DNA of 64,000 bases from Phragmitibacter sp965284365 (GCA_965284365.1 OZ260079.1:5394001-5458000); one strand, 5' to 3'; numbered from the stretch's first letter, positions 17,627-27,800 are shown. A program made the numbers and translations. Notes: generated from the letters alone by a model not told the origin.

Positions 17627-20065
17627 ATGCGGGTGTTCCGTCCCAAAACCTCAGTTTCCCAGCCCCCTTTGCGCTTTTCTTGGCGGACCAGTCCCCTATC
17701 CATGGCGGCGGGTCTTGCTTTTCTAGCGCTGGTCGGAGTAGGGCAGTGTGCCGCCGCTGACGCGAAATCTGGAACTGTGTCCGTCGTTCAAAAGGAGCTG
17801 GCGCGGCGGCAGGCCAGACTTCACGATGCCCAGGTATTCATTTCAGAAGCGGATGCCCACTTCATGAACGGGAACGACGAGGAAGCCATGCGGCTTTATC
17901 GACAGGCCTATGACTCCGTGCCGGTGGCACCCATGACGGAAGACGTGCGCAATCGCGCACGGGATGGCTACTCCAAGGCGGCAAACCGCCATGCTAAAAA
18001 ACTGGCGGCTGAAGCGCGGTACTCGGATGCCCGGCTACTGCTGCAGAACATTCTCGCCGCAGATTTCGATCCAAAGAACGAGGAAGCTAAAAAGTTCACA
18101 GAACAACTGGCCGATCCAGATCGGTTTGAGCCAGCATTAACGCCAGAGCATCTGCGCAATGCGGAGACAGTGCAGAAAACCCTGCGCATGGCGAACAGCT
18201 ATTTCGATCTGGGAGATTACGACAATGCGATCGCCCAATTTCAGGCGGTGCTACGGATCGATGCTTATAACAGCGCGGCCCGCCAGGGAATGGAGCGAAG
18301 CGAGGAGCAGCGCGCAAAGTATTTTGAGACCGCTCGTGACCAACGTCGCGCCAGCGCGCTGACCGCCGTCGACGCCATGTGGGAGGAAGCAGTGCCGGTC
18401 TCGGACGTTTCGGGACTTTTTGGCGGTTCCGCGGGTATGGGCGGTGCGATCGGCTTGACCGGCGGCAACGTCCTGGCCCGTCTGAAGGAATTGGTTATTC
18501 CGCGAGTGGATTTGCAGGGAGCTTCGTTGGAAGAAGTGATGGAATTTCTCCGCATCCGCAGCCGTGAGCTGGATCCCCAGAAGCGCGGCGTGGACTTTAT
18601 TCTGAAAGTGTCTGACGATATTAAGAACAAGCCGATCACGCTGAGTTTGCAGAGCGTGCCTCTGGAAGAGGCATTGCGTTATGCCACCGAGCAGGCAGAT
18701 GCTGTTTACCGGCTGGATGACCATGCCGTCATCATTACTTCTCCTACCGAACGGAGTGATACGCTTTTGATCCGCAGCTATCGTGTCCCGCCCGATTTCA
18801 TCTCGAACACTCCCATCGACAATGCCGGGGCCGGAGCCGATCCCTTTGCCCTACCCGGCGTCGCCGCGGCAGGAGGCGGTATGGGACGCCTGCAAGTGCG
18901 GCGCCTCACTGCCAAGGAATTTCTGGAGCAAAGGGGCGTTCCTTTCCCCGAAGGAGCCTCGGCAAACTTCAACACCAGCAATAGCGTGCTCACCGTGCGC
19001 AATACGGTGGAGAATATGGCTTACGTGGATGTGCTGGTAGAGAAGGCCGCGAGCACGATTCAGAAGCAGGTGGAGATTCAGGTGCGCATGGTTGAGGTCA
19101 GCCAGACCAATGACAGCGAACTGGGCTTTGACTGGCTACTGGGAGAGTTCGACGTGCCGGGCTCAGGAACAAAGTTGTTTGCGAGTGGTGGCACAGGGAT
19201 TGTCGATGGGACAGACTACCCAGGCAATACGGCGGATGGGTCTGTAATCGGATCGCACCCTGTCACTTCCAATTTGCGGGGCATCAGTGCCACCAATAGC
19301 GCCCAGTCGATTGACAGTCTCATCGGTAGAGCGGACAACTCCGCCGCTGGCAAAACTCCGGGCGCGTTCAGCGTCATTGGAGCCTTCACGGATCCCCAGT
19401 TTCAGTTGGTGCTGCGTGCCATGAGTCAGAAAAAAGGATTGGATCTGATGGCGTCACCGTCTGTCATCACCAAAAATGCCCAGCGTGCCAGTGTGCGCGT
19501 AGTGCGTGAATTCATTTACCCGACTGAGTTCGAACCGCCCCAGATCCCGCAGCAGGTGGCGAGTGGAAGTTACCCGGTCACTCCATCGACTCCAGGTGGA
19601 TTCGAGATGCGCGAAGTAGGGATCATCCTTGAGGTGGAACCGGTAGTCAGCGACAACAACCGCACGGTGGAACTCAGCATCACTCCAAGTTCCACCGAAT
19701 TTGAAGGCTTCATCGATTATGGTTCCGATATCAATGGCGCTGCCACCGATGCCTTCGGCAACCCAACCACCTACACCATTGAAAATCAAATCCTGCAGCC
19801 AGTCTTCCGCAGCAACAAGGTGAATACCAATGTGACGGTGGATGACGGCCAAACGGTGATCCTGGGTGGCCTGATGAGCGAACAGGTGCAGACCATCGAT
19901 GACAAGGTACCCGTGCTTGGCGACCTTCCCGTGATCGGCCGGGCTTTCCAAAGCAAGGTACGGAGCACCGTGACGAAGAACGTGCTCTTCTTTGTGACGG
20001 TTAAGGTGATCGACCCAGGTGGCCATCGACTGGTGCCATCGGGGGAAGCCACCGCAGCGCGTTAA
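17627..20065 (+). CDS. Outer-membrane secretin, type II/IV pilus family (Amuc_1098-like)
   Basis: The 812-residue protein forms, by family, a multimeric outer-membrane channel for type IV pilus or type II secretion. After a basic N-terminus and hydrophobic signal (about 25-45) come TPR-like helices (about 60-240), an STN/N0-like domain containing VDLQGASLEEVMEFLRIRS, an N-domain with a Gly/Ala-rich loop (about 385-480) and the secretin core (about 480-800) ending with the conserved VPVLGDLPVIGRAFQS. This TPR-plus-secretin layout is typical of Akkermansia Amuc_1098-like pilus secretins. No pilus assembly genes are beside it. GTG at 17624 directly precedes the chosen ATG; ATG 17702 is possible but would remove the basic region. 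Confidence 0.83.
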   Translation: MRVFRPKTSVSQPPLRFSWRTSPLSMAAGLAFLALVGVGQCAAADAKSGTVSVVQKELARRQARLHDAQVFISEADAHFMNGNDEEAMRLYRQAYDSVPVAPMTEDVRNRARDGYSKAANRHAKKLAAEARYSDARLLLQNILAADFDPKNEEAKKFTEQLADPDRFEPALTPEHLRNAETVQKTLRMANSYFDLGDYDNAIAQFQAVLRIDAYNSAARQGMERSEEQRAKYFETARDQRRASALTAVDAMWEEAVPVSDVSGLFGGSAGMGGAIGLTGGNVLARLKELVIPRVDLQGASLEEVMEFLRIRSRELDPQKRGVDFILKVSDDIKNKPITLSLQSVPLEEALRYATEQADAVYRLDDHAVIITSPTERSDTLLIRSYRVPPDFISNTPIDNAGAGADPFALPGVAAAGGGMGRLQVRRLTAKEFLEQRGVPFPEGASANFNTSNSVLTVRNTVENMAYVDVLVEKAASTIQKQVEIQVRMVEVSQTNDSELGFDWLLGEFDVPGSGTKLFASGGTGIVDGTDYPGNTADGSVIGSHPVTSNLRGISATNSAQSIDSLIGRADNSAAGKTPGAFSVIGAFTDPQFQLVLRAMSQKKGLDLMASPSVITKNAQRASVRVVREFIYPTEFEPPQIPQQVASGSYPVTPSTPGGFEMREVGIILEVEPVVSDNNRTVELSITPSSTEFEGFIDYGSDINGAATDAFGNPTTYTIENQILQPVFRSNKVNTNVTVDDGQTVILGGLMSEQVQTIDDKVPVLGDLPVIGRAFQSKVRSTVTKNVLFFVTVKVIDPGGHRLVPSGEATAAR

Positions 20066-20185
20066 GCTTCATCTGGCACTCACGTTCCTGAATGGGAGAG
20101 TCGCCACCGAGAGCCTTGGCTCCCAGATACTTCCGAAGATGAGTAGGAATTTCCGGATTTCTAGGAAGTCGATCTCAAAAGAGGT

Positions 20186-20731
20186 CTACAAGCCTTTGGG
20201 GTGCCTCATGGCGTAGCCCGAGAATTTCCGGGATTTGGGACGCCACTTGGGACCATCACCCCGGCCAGCCCCCATATCACTGGTATCGAAGCGAAGCCCA
20301 CAGACAGACATGAAGACGTGCCCATTCTTTGAATAGATGGTGATATATTTGCCTGGGCCGGGCTCGCCATATTTGGCAAAACCGGTGCTGGTCAGGGGTC
20401 CAGGGAGCAGGCCTGCCATATGGAGAATGAAAGAGACGGAACCTGAGCAATCGTAGCCCCGGTCGTAGAGCTTCCGGTGTCCCCCACCCCAAACGTAAGG
20501 TTTGCCCTGGAGGCGATTTCCCGCCTGCACGGCTTTATGAACATAGACTGGAACACCATGGGGTGCCGCAGCTGACTTTCCGTTCCAATGAAGGTAGGTG
20601 GATGGGGAGCCAGTTGCTGTATCCGGAGTAAACGGAAGTGGCAGAATGACCAAGGCTGGCACCATCAGGTAAGTGAGCCATCGGCGGAAGCCTGTTTTGG
20701 CGAAAGGCAGTGGGGTTAGGACTGAGGCCAT
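20186..20731 (-). CDS. NlpC/P60-family peptidoglycan hydrolase
   Basis: A 181-residue exported protein. After an N-terminal membrane segment (about 15-35) it has an NlpC/P60 papain-like domain with the catalytic cysteine in GYDCSGSVSFIL (C95) and the catalytic histidine in GHVFMSVCG (H138), plus the conserved KPYVWGGG stretch. Such enzymes cut peptide bonds in cell-wall peptides. It converges with the secretin gene and its upstream side is a long AT-rich region shared with lysC. Confidence 0.82.
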   Translation of the reverse strand: MASVLTPLPFAKTGFRRWLTYLMVPALVILPLPFTPDTATGSPSTYLHWNGKSAAAPHGVPVYVHKAVQAGNRLQGKPYVWGGGHRKLYDRGYDCSGSVSFILHMAGLLPGPLTSTGFAKYGEPGPGKYITIYSKNGHVFMSVCGLRFDTSDMGAGRGDGPKWRPKSRKFSGYAMRHPKGL

Positions 20732-21100
20732 AATTGCTAGGAATTATGGTAATTATATTCAACATCACTACATTTTCAAATATGATTTTCTTTTAATTTA
20801 TGATTCCTAATATCAGAATAATTTCGAGGTGTTATGACCTTTTTACCATCCCAATCTTCAAGAGTCGGCGATTGTTAGGAATTCTTAGTGTTTAGCGTCG
20901 GACATTAATCAGCCAAATTCCGCTTCTGATTCTCAGAGACGCGAATGACGCAGGAATCTCGGGGCTAAGGTCTCTAATTTGCAGCCGGAGAAGGCCTATG
21001 GGCTCAAATCCAAAGGCCGCCCGCCGTCAGGTTCAGCCTCTACTTGCGCTCGAGCTATTTCATGCCATTTTCGCGCCCCTTTCTTTCTCGCTTCTTTCGC
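20732..21100. other. AT-rich divergent spacer with TTAGGAAT motifs
   Basis: No gene fits here. Positions 20734-20900 are strongly AT-rich against the GC-rich background. They hold TTGCTAGGAATT at 20734-20745, TTGTTAGGAATT at 20872-20883 and an inverted ATTCCTAA at 20803-20810. An exact copy of the second 12-mer lies in the AT-rich region before the TerY-like gene (32565-32576). The part next to lysC is C/T-rich. I see no lysine riboswitch. Confidence 0.45.
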
Positions 21101-22318
21101 ATGTCCCTCATTGTCCAAAAATACGGCGGCACTTCCGTGCGCGATCCGGACCGCATTCGCAATTGCGCGCGGCGCATTTTGGAGACTCAGGCCGCAGGGC
21201 ATCAAGTGATCGCCGTCGTATCTGCCATGTCGGGTGTCACCGACAACCTTCTCAAACTGGCGCGGGATGTCTCTCCCAGCCCGACAGAACGAGAGCTTGA
21301 CGTTCTCCTGGCCACCGGTGAGCAGCAGACGATTGCGCTGACCGCCATGGCGATCAATGCGCTGGGCGGCAAGGCCGTTTCCCTCACCGGCGCGCAGGCG
21401 GGCATTCAAACTGATGGCGTTCACACGAAAGCGCGCATCGCGAATATTACCCCCACGGAAGTGCATGAGATGCTCCAGGAGGGCAATATTGTCATCCTCG
21501 CCGGCTTCCAGGGTCAGACGCGCGACGGGCTCATTACCACCTTGGGCCGCGGTGGCTCGGATCTCACCGCGATCGCCATGGCTGCCGCAGTGAAGGCGGA
21601 CCTTTGCCAGATCTACACGGATGTGGACGGCGTGTATACCTGCGATCCCCGTGTGGTGCCAACCGCCACGAAGATCGATCTGATCAGTTACGACGAAATG
21701 CTGGAGATGGCCAGCAGCGGCAGCAAGGTGATGCAAAGCCGCAGTGTGGAATTTGCGAAGAAATTTGGAGTCCGATTTGAAGTCCGCAACAGCATGAACA
21801 CGAACCCTGGCACCCTAGTGAAAGAAGAATCCCCCGGCATGGAATCCGTCGTGGTCCGCGGCGTGAGCCTGGAGCGCCAGCAAGCGAAGGTGACCATCGA
21901 TGACGTGCCGGATCAGCCAGGTGTGGCCGCCCGCATCTTTGACGCGATCGCACGTGCGAACATCATCGTGGACATGATCGTGCAGAACGTGAGCTTTGAC
22001 GGTGAGACGGACATGACCTTCACCCTGGCTGCCGCTGACCTGCCGAAGGCAGAAGCAGAATTGCACAAAGTGCTGAGCGAGATCGGGCCTCATGTAAGCC
22101 TGCGGAGCGAAAGCGGGATTGCAAAGCTCAGCATCGTAGGCATTGGCATGCGCAGTCACAGTGGCGTGGCCGCCAAGATGTTCGCCGCCTTGTCAGACGC
22201 GGGCGTGAATATCAAGATGATCTCCACCAGTGAGATCAAAACCGCCGTGATCGTGAACGAAGCGGAGATTGAGAAGGCCGCGCGGGCCGTGCATACGGCC
22301 TTTGGGCTGGATGCGTAA
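21101..22318 (+). CDS. lysC: Aspartate kinase
   Basis: The 405-residue enzyme phosphorylates aspartate, the first step to lysine, threonine and methionine. It has the N-terminal MSLIVQKYGGTSV kinase motif, GRGGSDLTAIAMA, YTDVDGVYTCDPR and two ACT regulatory domains (about residues 265-400) that normally bind lysine and/or threonine. Start at 21101 gives the invariant KYGGTS near the N-terminus; the longer frame from 21044 adds a non-conserved Ser/Phe/Arg tail. Its leader is C/T-rich without Shine-Dalgarno. A palindromic repeat lies 20 bases after the stop. Confidence 0.95.
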   Translation: MSLIVQKYGGTSVRDPDRIRNCARRILETQAAGHQVIAVVSAMSGVTDNLLKLARDVSPSPTERELDVLLATGEQQTIALTAMAINALGGKAVSLTGAQAGIQTDGVHTKARIANITPTEVHEMLQEGNIVILAGFQGQTRDGLITTLGRGGSDLTAIAMAAAVKADLCQIYTDVDGVYTCDPRVVPTATKIDLISYDEMLEMASSGSKVMQSRSVEFAKKFGVRFEVRNSMNTNPGTLVKEESPGMESVVVRGVSLERQQAKVTIDDVPDQPGVAARIFDAIARANIIVDMIVQNVSFDGETDMTFTLAAADLPKAEAELHKVLSEIGPHVSLRSESGIAKLSIVGIGMRSHSGVAAKMFAALSDAGVNIKMISTSEIKTAVIVNEAEIEKAARAVHTAFGLDA

Positions 22319-22338
22319 AAGTAGGCCCGGAAATACCA

Positions 22339-22368
22339 GATAGGACATATGAGACCTATGGGTCCTAT
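22339..22368. repeat. 30-base palindromic repeat, copy 1
   Basis: An imperfect palindrome with outer arms ATAGGAC and GTCCTAT, just downstream of lysC. A second copy with the same length and arms ATAGGTC/GACCTAT is at 34571-34600. The central arm base pair is exchanged in both arms, so pairing is kept. It could act as a terminator hairpin or a REP-type element. Confidence 0.6.
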
Positions 22369-22413
22369 TTCCCGAGTAATAGGTTCCCAGAACGAAGCTT
22401 CAGAACTGGCGGC

Positions 22414-23925
22414 TTAGCGTTCCGGCAACGCAGCTTTCCATCCTGCCTCAAGCATTCCCGCCAGTCCTTCTCTTCGAGTGACGTATTCCGGTTCGTCGGC
22501 CAGATTTACATTCTCGACGGGATCCTTTTCTTCGTCGTAGAGTTCAGCTCCCATCGGCTTGCCTTCCGGATCCTTCCACTCGGTGTAACGCCAGCCGCTC
22601 GTGCGAATGCTCCTGCCCACAAATTTCAGTGGCCCTTTCCCCATGAGCTTCGCGCTGCCGCGCCGCTCATACTGGCTGAAGGCAGCAGTCTTCCAGATAC
22701 GCGCGGGATCTTTTAGAACCGGGACAAAGCTGGTCCCTTCCAGATGCGTCGGCAGCGGGAGTCCTGACAGTTCAGCCAGCGTGGGGTAAAGATCCACCAA
22801 CTCCACCAAAGCACGGGTTCTCTTACCGGAAGCCTCTTTCGCCAGCGCTGGCGCCCGCATGATCAACGGCACCCGCGTGCCCAGTTCGAAGTTCGTCATC
22901 TTCGTGTAGAGGCCGTGCTCGCCAAGGTGATAACCGTGATCACCCCAAACGACGACGATGGTATTCTCCGCGAGGCCAAGGCGATCCAGTTCATCCAGAA
23001 CGAGTCCAAGTTGGGCGTCCATGTAGCTGGTGCAGGCCTTGTATCCGCGGATCAGTTTCCGGGTCATCTCCTCGGTGATGGGCTCTCCCTCTGGCGGCGT
23101 CATGCCGTAGCTGCGCAGTTCATACGGATCGTGCAACGCAGGCGCCGGAACATTGGTTGGTGCTTTCCAATTGTCAGGCAGTTTGATTTCACTCTCCGGG
23201 TAAAGGTCCCAATACTTTTGAGGGCAGTTGAAAGGCAGATGCGGCTTCACGAAGCCAACGGCCAGGAAGAAGGGTTTCCCCTCCCCTTTCAAGCGGCCCA
23301 GAACTTCTTTCGCTTTAAGTGCTGTCTTGCCGTCAGAAAATTGCTCATCACGAGCGTTGCTGGCTTCATAGGGTGGACCACGCATCAGCTTGGAGCTGGC
23401 CTTGCCGGTTTCCTTCGCCTTTGCCGACTCCTTCTTCTTCAGCGCGGCCACATAGTCTTTGGACTCTTTGGTGAACCATTCAGAGCCGCTGGGCCACCAG
23501 GCATCTTCGGTCCAGGAGAGCGGATCATTCCCCGGCTCGCGTGCGCTGTGATGATAAATCTTGCCTATGGAAACGGATTGATAGCCATTGTCCTTAAAGA
23601 GCTGTGGCAGCGCCACTACGTCAGGCAACGAAGGCCGCATGAAGGTCTGGTTATCTACCACCTTTGTCGTATCTGGCCTGGCTCCGGATAACACGCTGGA
23701 TCGGGAGGGGTTGCAGACGGAAACCTGGCAATAAGCCCGTTCAAAGAGCATCCCACGGGCAGCTAGTTTGTCCAGATTCGGCGTCCTCATATCTGCCGCG
23801 CCGTAACAACCGAGCTCCGCGCGCAGGTCATCCACGGCGATGAAGAGGACGTTGGGCCTTGATGAGGCGGTGGCCAGAGTGGGTAGAAAGGCACTTAGCC
23901 AAACTAGAAATGAAAGGGTCTTCAT
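22414..23925 (-). CDS. Secreted sulfatase, iduronate-2-sulfatase-like
   Basis: A 503-residue exported type I sulfatase. After a signal peptide (1-21) it shows the metal-binding VDDLRAELGCYG, the CNPSR motif (C71, expected to be converted to formylglycine), the IGKIYHH region and VVWGDHGYHLGEHG. The overall pattern matches iduronate-2-sulfatase-like enzymes that desulfate sulfated polysaccharides, abundant in Verrucomicrobiota. The start at 23925 gives a clean signal peptide; the frame extends upstream to 23946. It needs an anaerobic or FGE-type maturase, not seen here. Confidence 0.9.
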   Translation of the reverse strand: MKTLSFLVWLSAFLPTLATASSRPNVLFIAVDDLRAELGCYGAADMRTPNLDKLAARGMLFERAYCQVSVCNPSRSSVLSGARPDTTKVVDNQTFMRPSLPDVVALPQLFKDNGYQSVSIGKIYHHSAREPGNDPLSWTEDAWWPSGSEWFTKESKDYVAALKKKESAKAKETGKASSKLMRGPPYEASNARDEQFSDGKTALKAKEVLGRLKGEGKPFFLAVGFVKPHLPFNCPQKYWDLYPESEIKLPDNWKAPTNVPAPALHDPYELRSYGMTPPEGEPITEEMTRKLIRGYKACTSYMDAQLGLVLDELDRLGLAENTIVVVWGDHGYHLGEHGLYTKMTNFELGTRVPLIMRAPALAKEASGKRTRALVELVDLYPTLAELSGLPLPTHLEGTSFVPVLKDPARIWKTAAFSQYERRGSAKLMGKGPLKFVGRSIRTSGWRYTEWKDPEGKPMGAELYDEEKDPVENVNLADEPEYVTRREGLAGMLEAGWKAALPER

Positions 23926-24013
23926 GCGGAGATAGTGCAGCCGCATGCAAACGTGACAAATGGCACAGTCTTTCTGGCCACGGAGAGATCGCTCCTCCCC
24001 TGCGTCTATACCT

Positions 24014-25837
24014 TCAAAGCTTGGCCACTTTGTCCTGAAGCAACCTGAACTGCTCCATGTCCTCAGGATTCATTGGACCGTTCCTGTTTTGCATGTCGGC
24101 AATACCGATCAAGGCAGCTTGAAAATGCTGTTTGGCAGCATGGCGATTATTCTGTTTCTCGTGCATCGCGCCCAGTTTCAAATGACACGTCACAATGCCT
24201 TTCAAGATGATGGGCCTATCGGGTGACGAGATCGACACAGCTATATACCTTTGCAGGAGTTCTTCCTGCAAACGACATGCTTCACCAATGTCACCTGCAG
24301 TGAAGGTAATCTCGCTCAACCGATCAAGGGTTTTGGCGAGCAACGCCTTGTAAAAGGGCTTTTCGGCATCCCGGCTCACTAGCAAGCGAACGATACTCAA
24401 ACATTCCTGATACATTGCCTTTGCCTCGGCGACATTGTCCCTCATTCCGGCGCACTTTCCGAGGCGATCGTAGTCATCTAACTGTTTCAATAACATTTCG
24501 TCGCTTTTCCCGTAGGCCTCCATATGACCGGACGTGAAGGTCAGAGCCTCTCGGATCAGCGATTGAGCACGCCTGTCATTATTCCATTTGAGCTGAATAT
24601 TCCCAAGTTCGCTGGTGCAGGTAATGAACACTTTAGAGATTTCCTCCGCCTTGGGATGACGGCTCATGGCGAGACTGGCGTTCGCAGCGCCTTCTTCATA
24701 CATCCAATAGGAGTGACATCGTTTACCCTGTAGCAACAATGTCTCAGCGAGCCCTTGGTACGGAATAGCCATGTATGCATACGCCGAAGCGAGCACCGCA
24801 CCACCGTCTAACCAGTCTGCCGCTAGCACGGCGCGCACTGCCATGTCCCACCATTGATTTGCCATGATGGCACAGGCCAAAAAGTGCTCCCCTACAATCT
24901 CTGGATGCTTCTTCGAATCGGACTCGGCAGCAGCTTGCAAGGCGAGCTGAAGTTGATTCCTCCAATTCGTCAGGGAGAATGTGCGCGCGGTGGGAACAAG
25001 GTCGCGGAGTGTGTACCAAGAGTCCTCCAATTCAACCTCTACCTTAGATTCGAGCCTGGCCCAGCGGGGATTTTCCGGTTCTTGTTTTCGCAAGAAAGAC
25101 ACTTGGCGGACTGCCTGTAAACTTGCTGCCAGCCATCCGTAGGCATCCCCATGCAACCGCGCATGGGGCACCGCATATTCCATTAGAAACTCCAAGTAGT
25201 GCTGCCTGCCCTCCGTCCAGGTCTCTTGCGTTTGCAACACCCACTGATAATAACCTACCGCCCAATCCATATCACCGTACAGCAGTGCCAAGTCGGCCAT
25301 TCGCAGCATGAATATCGCGAGACGTCTATCCTCACTGGCCGCCGGTTTTTTGGCCCTCTCCACGATTTCACAAAGTTGGTCTCGGTATGACTTTTGTTGA
25401 GTGTTGTCAGCAGCGAACGTTGCCCTATCACTCAAATATACTGAGATATCACCATCCATGCTTGATGGCGGCATGGCCTTCTTTGCGGGTGCGAATTGAG
25501 CAAAGTGCGCAGCCAGGTTTTCCGCTAACCCCCGCCTAAAGGCGTTTAACTCATGAGCTAATTTTGCAGCGTGGATTCGGGTCAGCAACCCTCCACCTTG
25601 ACCAGTCTTTTTCCAGTCCCGATCAGCACCGATCACTATAAAAAGGTCAAAATTAGATCGAATGCGGGCAAGCCGTTCTTCACGTTCTGGCGTTCCAACA
25701 TCCGCCAATCCAGCCGGTTCTTCCAGCGCACCAATGGCGAATTCCGTTCCTGCAAATCCCGTCACAATCCCGACGGCAGCTCCGAGGCAGCGCAGAAGAA
25801 TACGTGTTTTTGAAATTCCGGAACTGATCACCAACAC
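24014..25837 (-). CDS. TPR-like helical protein downstream of a Ser/Thr kinase
   Basis: The 607-residue protein has one N-terminal hydrophobic segment (about 12-35) and is otherwise predicted to be alpha-helical with degenerate tetratricopeptide repeats, such as ADLALLYGDMDWAVGYYQWV and the C-terminal half from about residue 400. Proteins of this kind often follow PVC sigma factor/Ser-Thr kinase genes and may be part of the signalling module. It is on the same strand as the kinase, 136 bases after it. No enzymatic motif seen. Confidence 0.65.
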   Translation of the reverse strand: MLVISSGISKTRILLRCLGAAVGIVTGFAGTEFAIGALEEPAGLADVGTPEREERLARIRSNFDLFIVIGADRDWKKTGQGGGLLTRIHAAKLAHELNAFRRGLAENLAAHFAQFAPAKKAMPPSSMDGDISVYLSDRATFAADNTQQKSYRDQLCEIVERAKKPAASEDRRLAIFMLRMADLALLYGDMDWAVGYYQWVLQTQETWTEGRQHYLEFLMEYAVPHARLHGDAYGWLAASLQAVRQVSFLRKQEPENPRWARLESKVEVELEDSWYTLRDLVPTARTFSLTNWRNQLQLALQAAAESDSKKHPEIVGEHFLACAIMANQWWDMAVRAVLAADWLDGGAVLASAYAYMAIPYQGLAETLLLQGKRCHSYWMYEEGAANASLAMSRHPKAEEISKVFITCTSELGNIQLKWNNDRRAQSLIREALTFTSGHMEAYGKSDEMLLKQLDDYDRLGKCAGMRDNVAEAKAMYQECLSIVRLLVSRDAEKPFYKALLAKTLDRLSEITFTAGDIGEACRLQEELLQRYIAVSISSPDRPIILKGIVTCHLKLGAMHEKQNNRHAAKQHFQAALIGIADMQNRNGPMNPEDMEQFRLLQDKVAKL

Positions 25838-25973
25838 ATTAAACTATAATTTCCATAAAATGATACCGAATAATGTTTTCTAGGGGAAATTCCAATCGGG
25901 CCACATGAGTCGTTTTGCGTGATGATCAGATGTGTAAAGATAGCCATCTGGGGGCTCCCGAGCCGACCGCCGA

Positions 25974-27722
25974 TCACCGGTCGCCTATCCCACCAGAACC
26001 TATTGTCTCCACTTTTTTGGGAGCAGGAGGAATTGACTCCTTCCATAGCTTGAACATACTCGTATTGCCCGGAGCCGGGCCAGACATAAACCAGAGCAGC
26101 CCGATGAGGCCAGCAGCGAGGACGATGCTGATGGCGTATCGCTGCCAGGGAGCGAGCTTGTCGCTCCATTTGGAAAAGTTAAGTCCGGCAATGGCGCCTA
26201 ACATAGCAATGATGGCAATAGCGCCGAAAATATAGGTCGTGTAGACACCACCAAATGCATTGCCAATCATCAAGATGGCCATGGGAAAGATGATCATCGC
26301 GGCGATGCGCAGGGAGCGGTTTGGTTCAGCCACAGCTTTTTCCGCCAGGCGACGGGGCGTGATGCCCTGCGTGCGCGCCCACTCGGTGGAACAGAGAAAA
26401 TCCAAAGCCATACGGCGCCAGACCGGCATGGCGAGGAGGCCGATAAAAAGAGTCAGACCGGCCAGAAAAAAACCGAGTGGTTTGCCCGGCATAATGAAAA
26501 AGACGAGGAAGACGGGGAGGAAGAAGGTCGCGGCATTCCAAATGGAAAACATGACCTCACGAATGCCACTTTCCCGGCGCTCCTGCCAAGTCATGTGCGA
26601 GGCGATCTCCTGCACGGCCTTTGACCGCATGATGGTAAAAGGAATCTTGAATTTGCTTTCAATGCCGGCACTTGTTGGACGAGGGGACGAAGCGATGGTG
26701 GCAGCGGATGCAGCAGCCGATTCCACCTCCGCCTGGAAGTCAGCAGCAGTCGCAAAGCGCAGTTCAGGCTTTGTCTGGAGAGCACGCAAGACAATCTCGT
26801 CGATGCGGATGTCCACCTGAACCCGGCGGGAGGGCGCTTCCATCGCTGCTGTCGGACGCTCACCCGTAAGCATTTCGTACAAGACGACCCCAAGGGAGTA
26901 AATGTCCGCGCGATGATCCAAAGCGGCGCCGCCCTCATGCTGTTCTGGGGCGGCGTAGTCAGGCGTGCCAAAGGCAAGACTGTGGTCAGCATCTGCGAGA
27001 CCGTCTGTCTTTGCGTGTGCAGCTGAAGATTCGGAACCGTCAGCTTCAGAAGCCGATGTGCGTCCAATGAGTTTGGCGATGCCGAAGTCGGCAATCTTCA
27101 CTGTGCCAGCCTTGTCCATTAGCAGGTTCTCGGGCTTGATATCACGATGCACAATGCCGTGATCGTGAGCGCACTGTAGAGCTTCGCAGATGGGCGGGAC
27201 TATACTGAGCGCTTCCTTGGGCGTGAGCCGGCGGCTCTGGAGCAACTGACGTAGATTCACGCCATCCACATACTCCATGAGGAGGAAGTAAAAGCCCCCA
27301 GTCTGGCCGAAGTCATATACGTCTACGATGTGGGGATGATTCAAGGCAGCAAGGGCCTGGGCTTCGCGGGTGAAGCGCTCGGCAAAGCTGGGATCATCGG
27401 CGCGCTCAGGCGCGAGGAGCTTCAGCGCCACCAGCCGGTTCAGCGTCTTTTGCCGGGCTTTGTAAACCACCCCCATGCCACCCCGGCCAAGGCAGGCCAG
27501 GATTTCCAATTGTGGAAAGAGCGGTGCGAGCTCGGCAGGATCAAGAGGAGGCAATGCAGCACTACCCAATGTGTCCTGATCACCTCCCAGCACGCCGCTA
27601 GGCTGCAACATCTGCCCCATGAGGCAGCGAGGGCACAGCCCCTGCGGGGCGTCCTTCGGCAAAGGGGCACCACACTGGGGGCAGGGCTTGGCTGGAGTTG
27701 CGGAAGCTGAAGAGACGTTCAT
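25974..27722 (-). CDS. Membrane Ser/Thr protein kinase with N-terminal zinc ribbon
   Basis: A protein of about 582 residues: a zinc ribbon CPQCGAPLP...GLCPRCLMG near the N-terminus, a complete Hanks-type kinase domain (about residues 60-330) with GRGGMGVVYKA, a lysine in VALKLL, HRDIKPENLL, IADFGIAK and YAAPEQ, and a C-terminal membrane part with about five hydrophobic segments. All catalytic residues are present. Start at 27722 (MNVSSASATP) or 27728 (MGMN) cannot be separated; an upstream ATG at 27761 is less likely. The preceding gene is a broken sigma factor, its usual partner in PVC bacteria. Confidence 0.88.
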   Translation of the reverse strand: MNVSSASATPAKPCPQCGAPLPKDAPQGLCPRCLMGQMLQPSGVLGGDQDTLGSAALPPLDPAELAPLFPQLEILACLGRGGMGVVYKARQKTLNRLVALKLLAPERADDPSFAERFTREAQALAALNHPHIVDVYDFGQTGGFYFLLMEYVDGVNLRQLLQSRRLTPKEALSIVPPICEALQCAHDHGIVHRDIKPENLLMDKAGTVKIADFGIAKLIGRTSASEADGSESSAAHAKTDGLADADHSLAFGTPDYAAPEQHEGGAALDHRADIYSLGVVLYEMLTGERPTAAMEAPSRRVQVDIRIDEIVLRALQTKPELRFATAADFQAEVESAAASAATIASSPRPTSAGIESKFKIPFTIMRSKAVQEIASHMTWQERRESGIREVMFSIWNAATFFLPVFLVFFIMPGKPLGFFLAGLTLFIGLLAMPVWRRMALDFLCSTEWARTQGITPRRLAEKAVAEPNRSLRIAAMIIFPMAILMIGNAFGGVYTTYIFGAIAIIAMLGAIAGLNFSKWSDKLAPWQRYAISIVLAAGLIGLLWFMSGPAPGNTSMFKLWKESIPPAPKKVETIGSGGIGDR

Positions 27723-27800
27723 ACCCATGCCATGACTCAACGTAAGCCGGATATAACGCATTTTTTCATCCGGAGCAGGAATTGCATCAACCCGGACGAG

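Noticed and set aside
20732..21100. Lysine riboswitch before lysC
   Set aside because: I looked for the conserved lysine-box elements and saw none; the region is AT-rich, then C/T-rich.
20996..21736. A 246-residue minus-strand frame opposite lysC
   Set aside because: lysC is clearly coding with all motifs; the antisense frame shows no family features.
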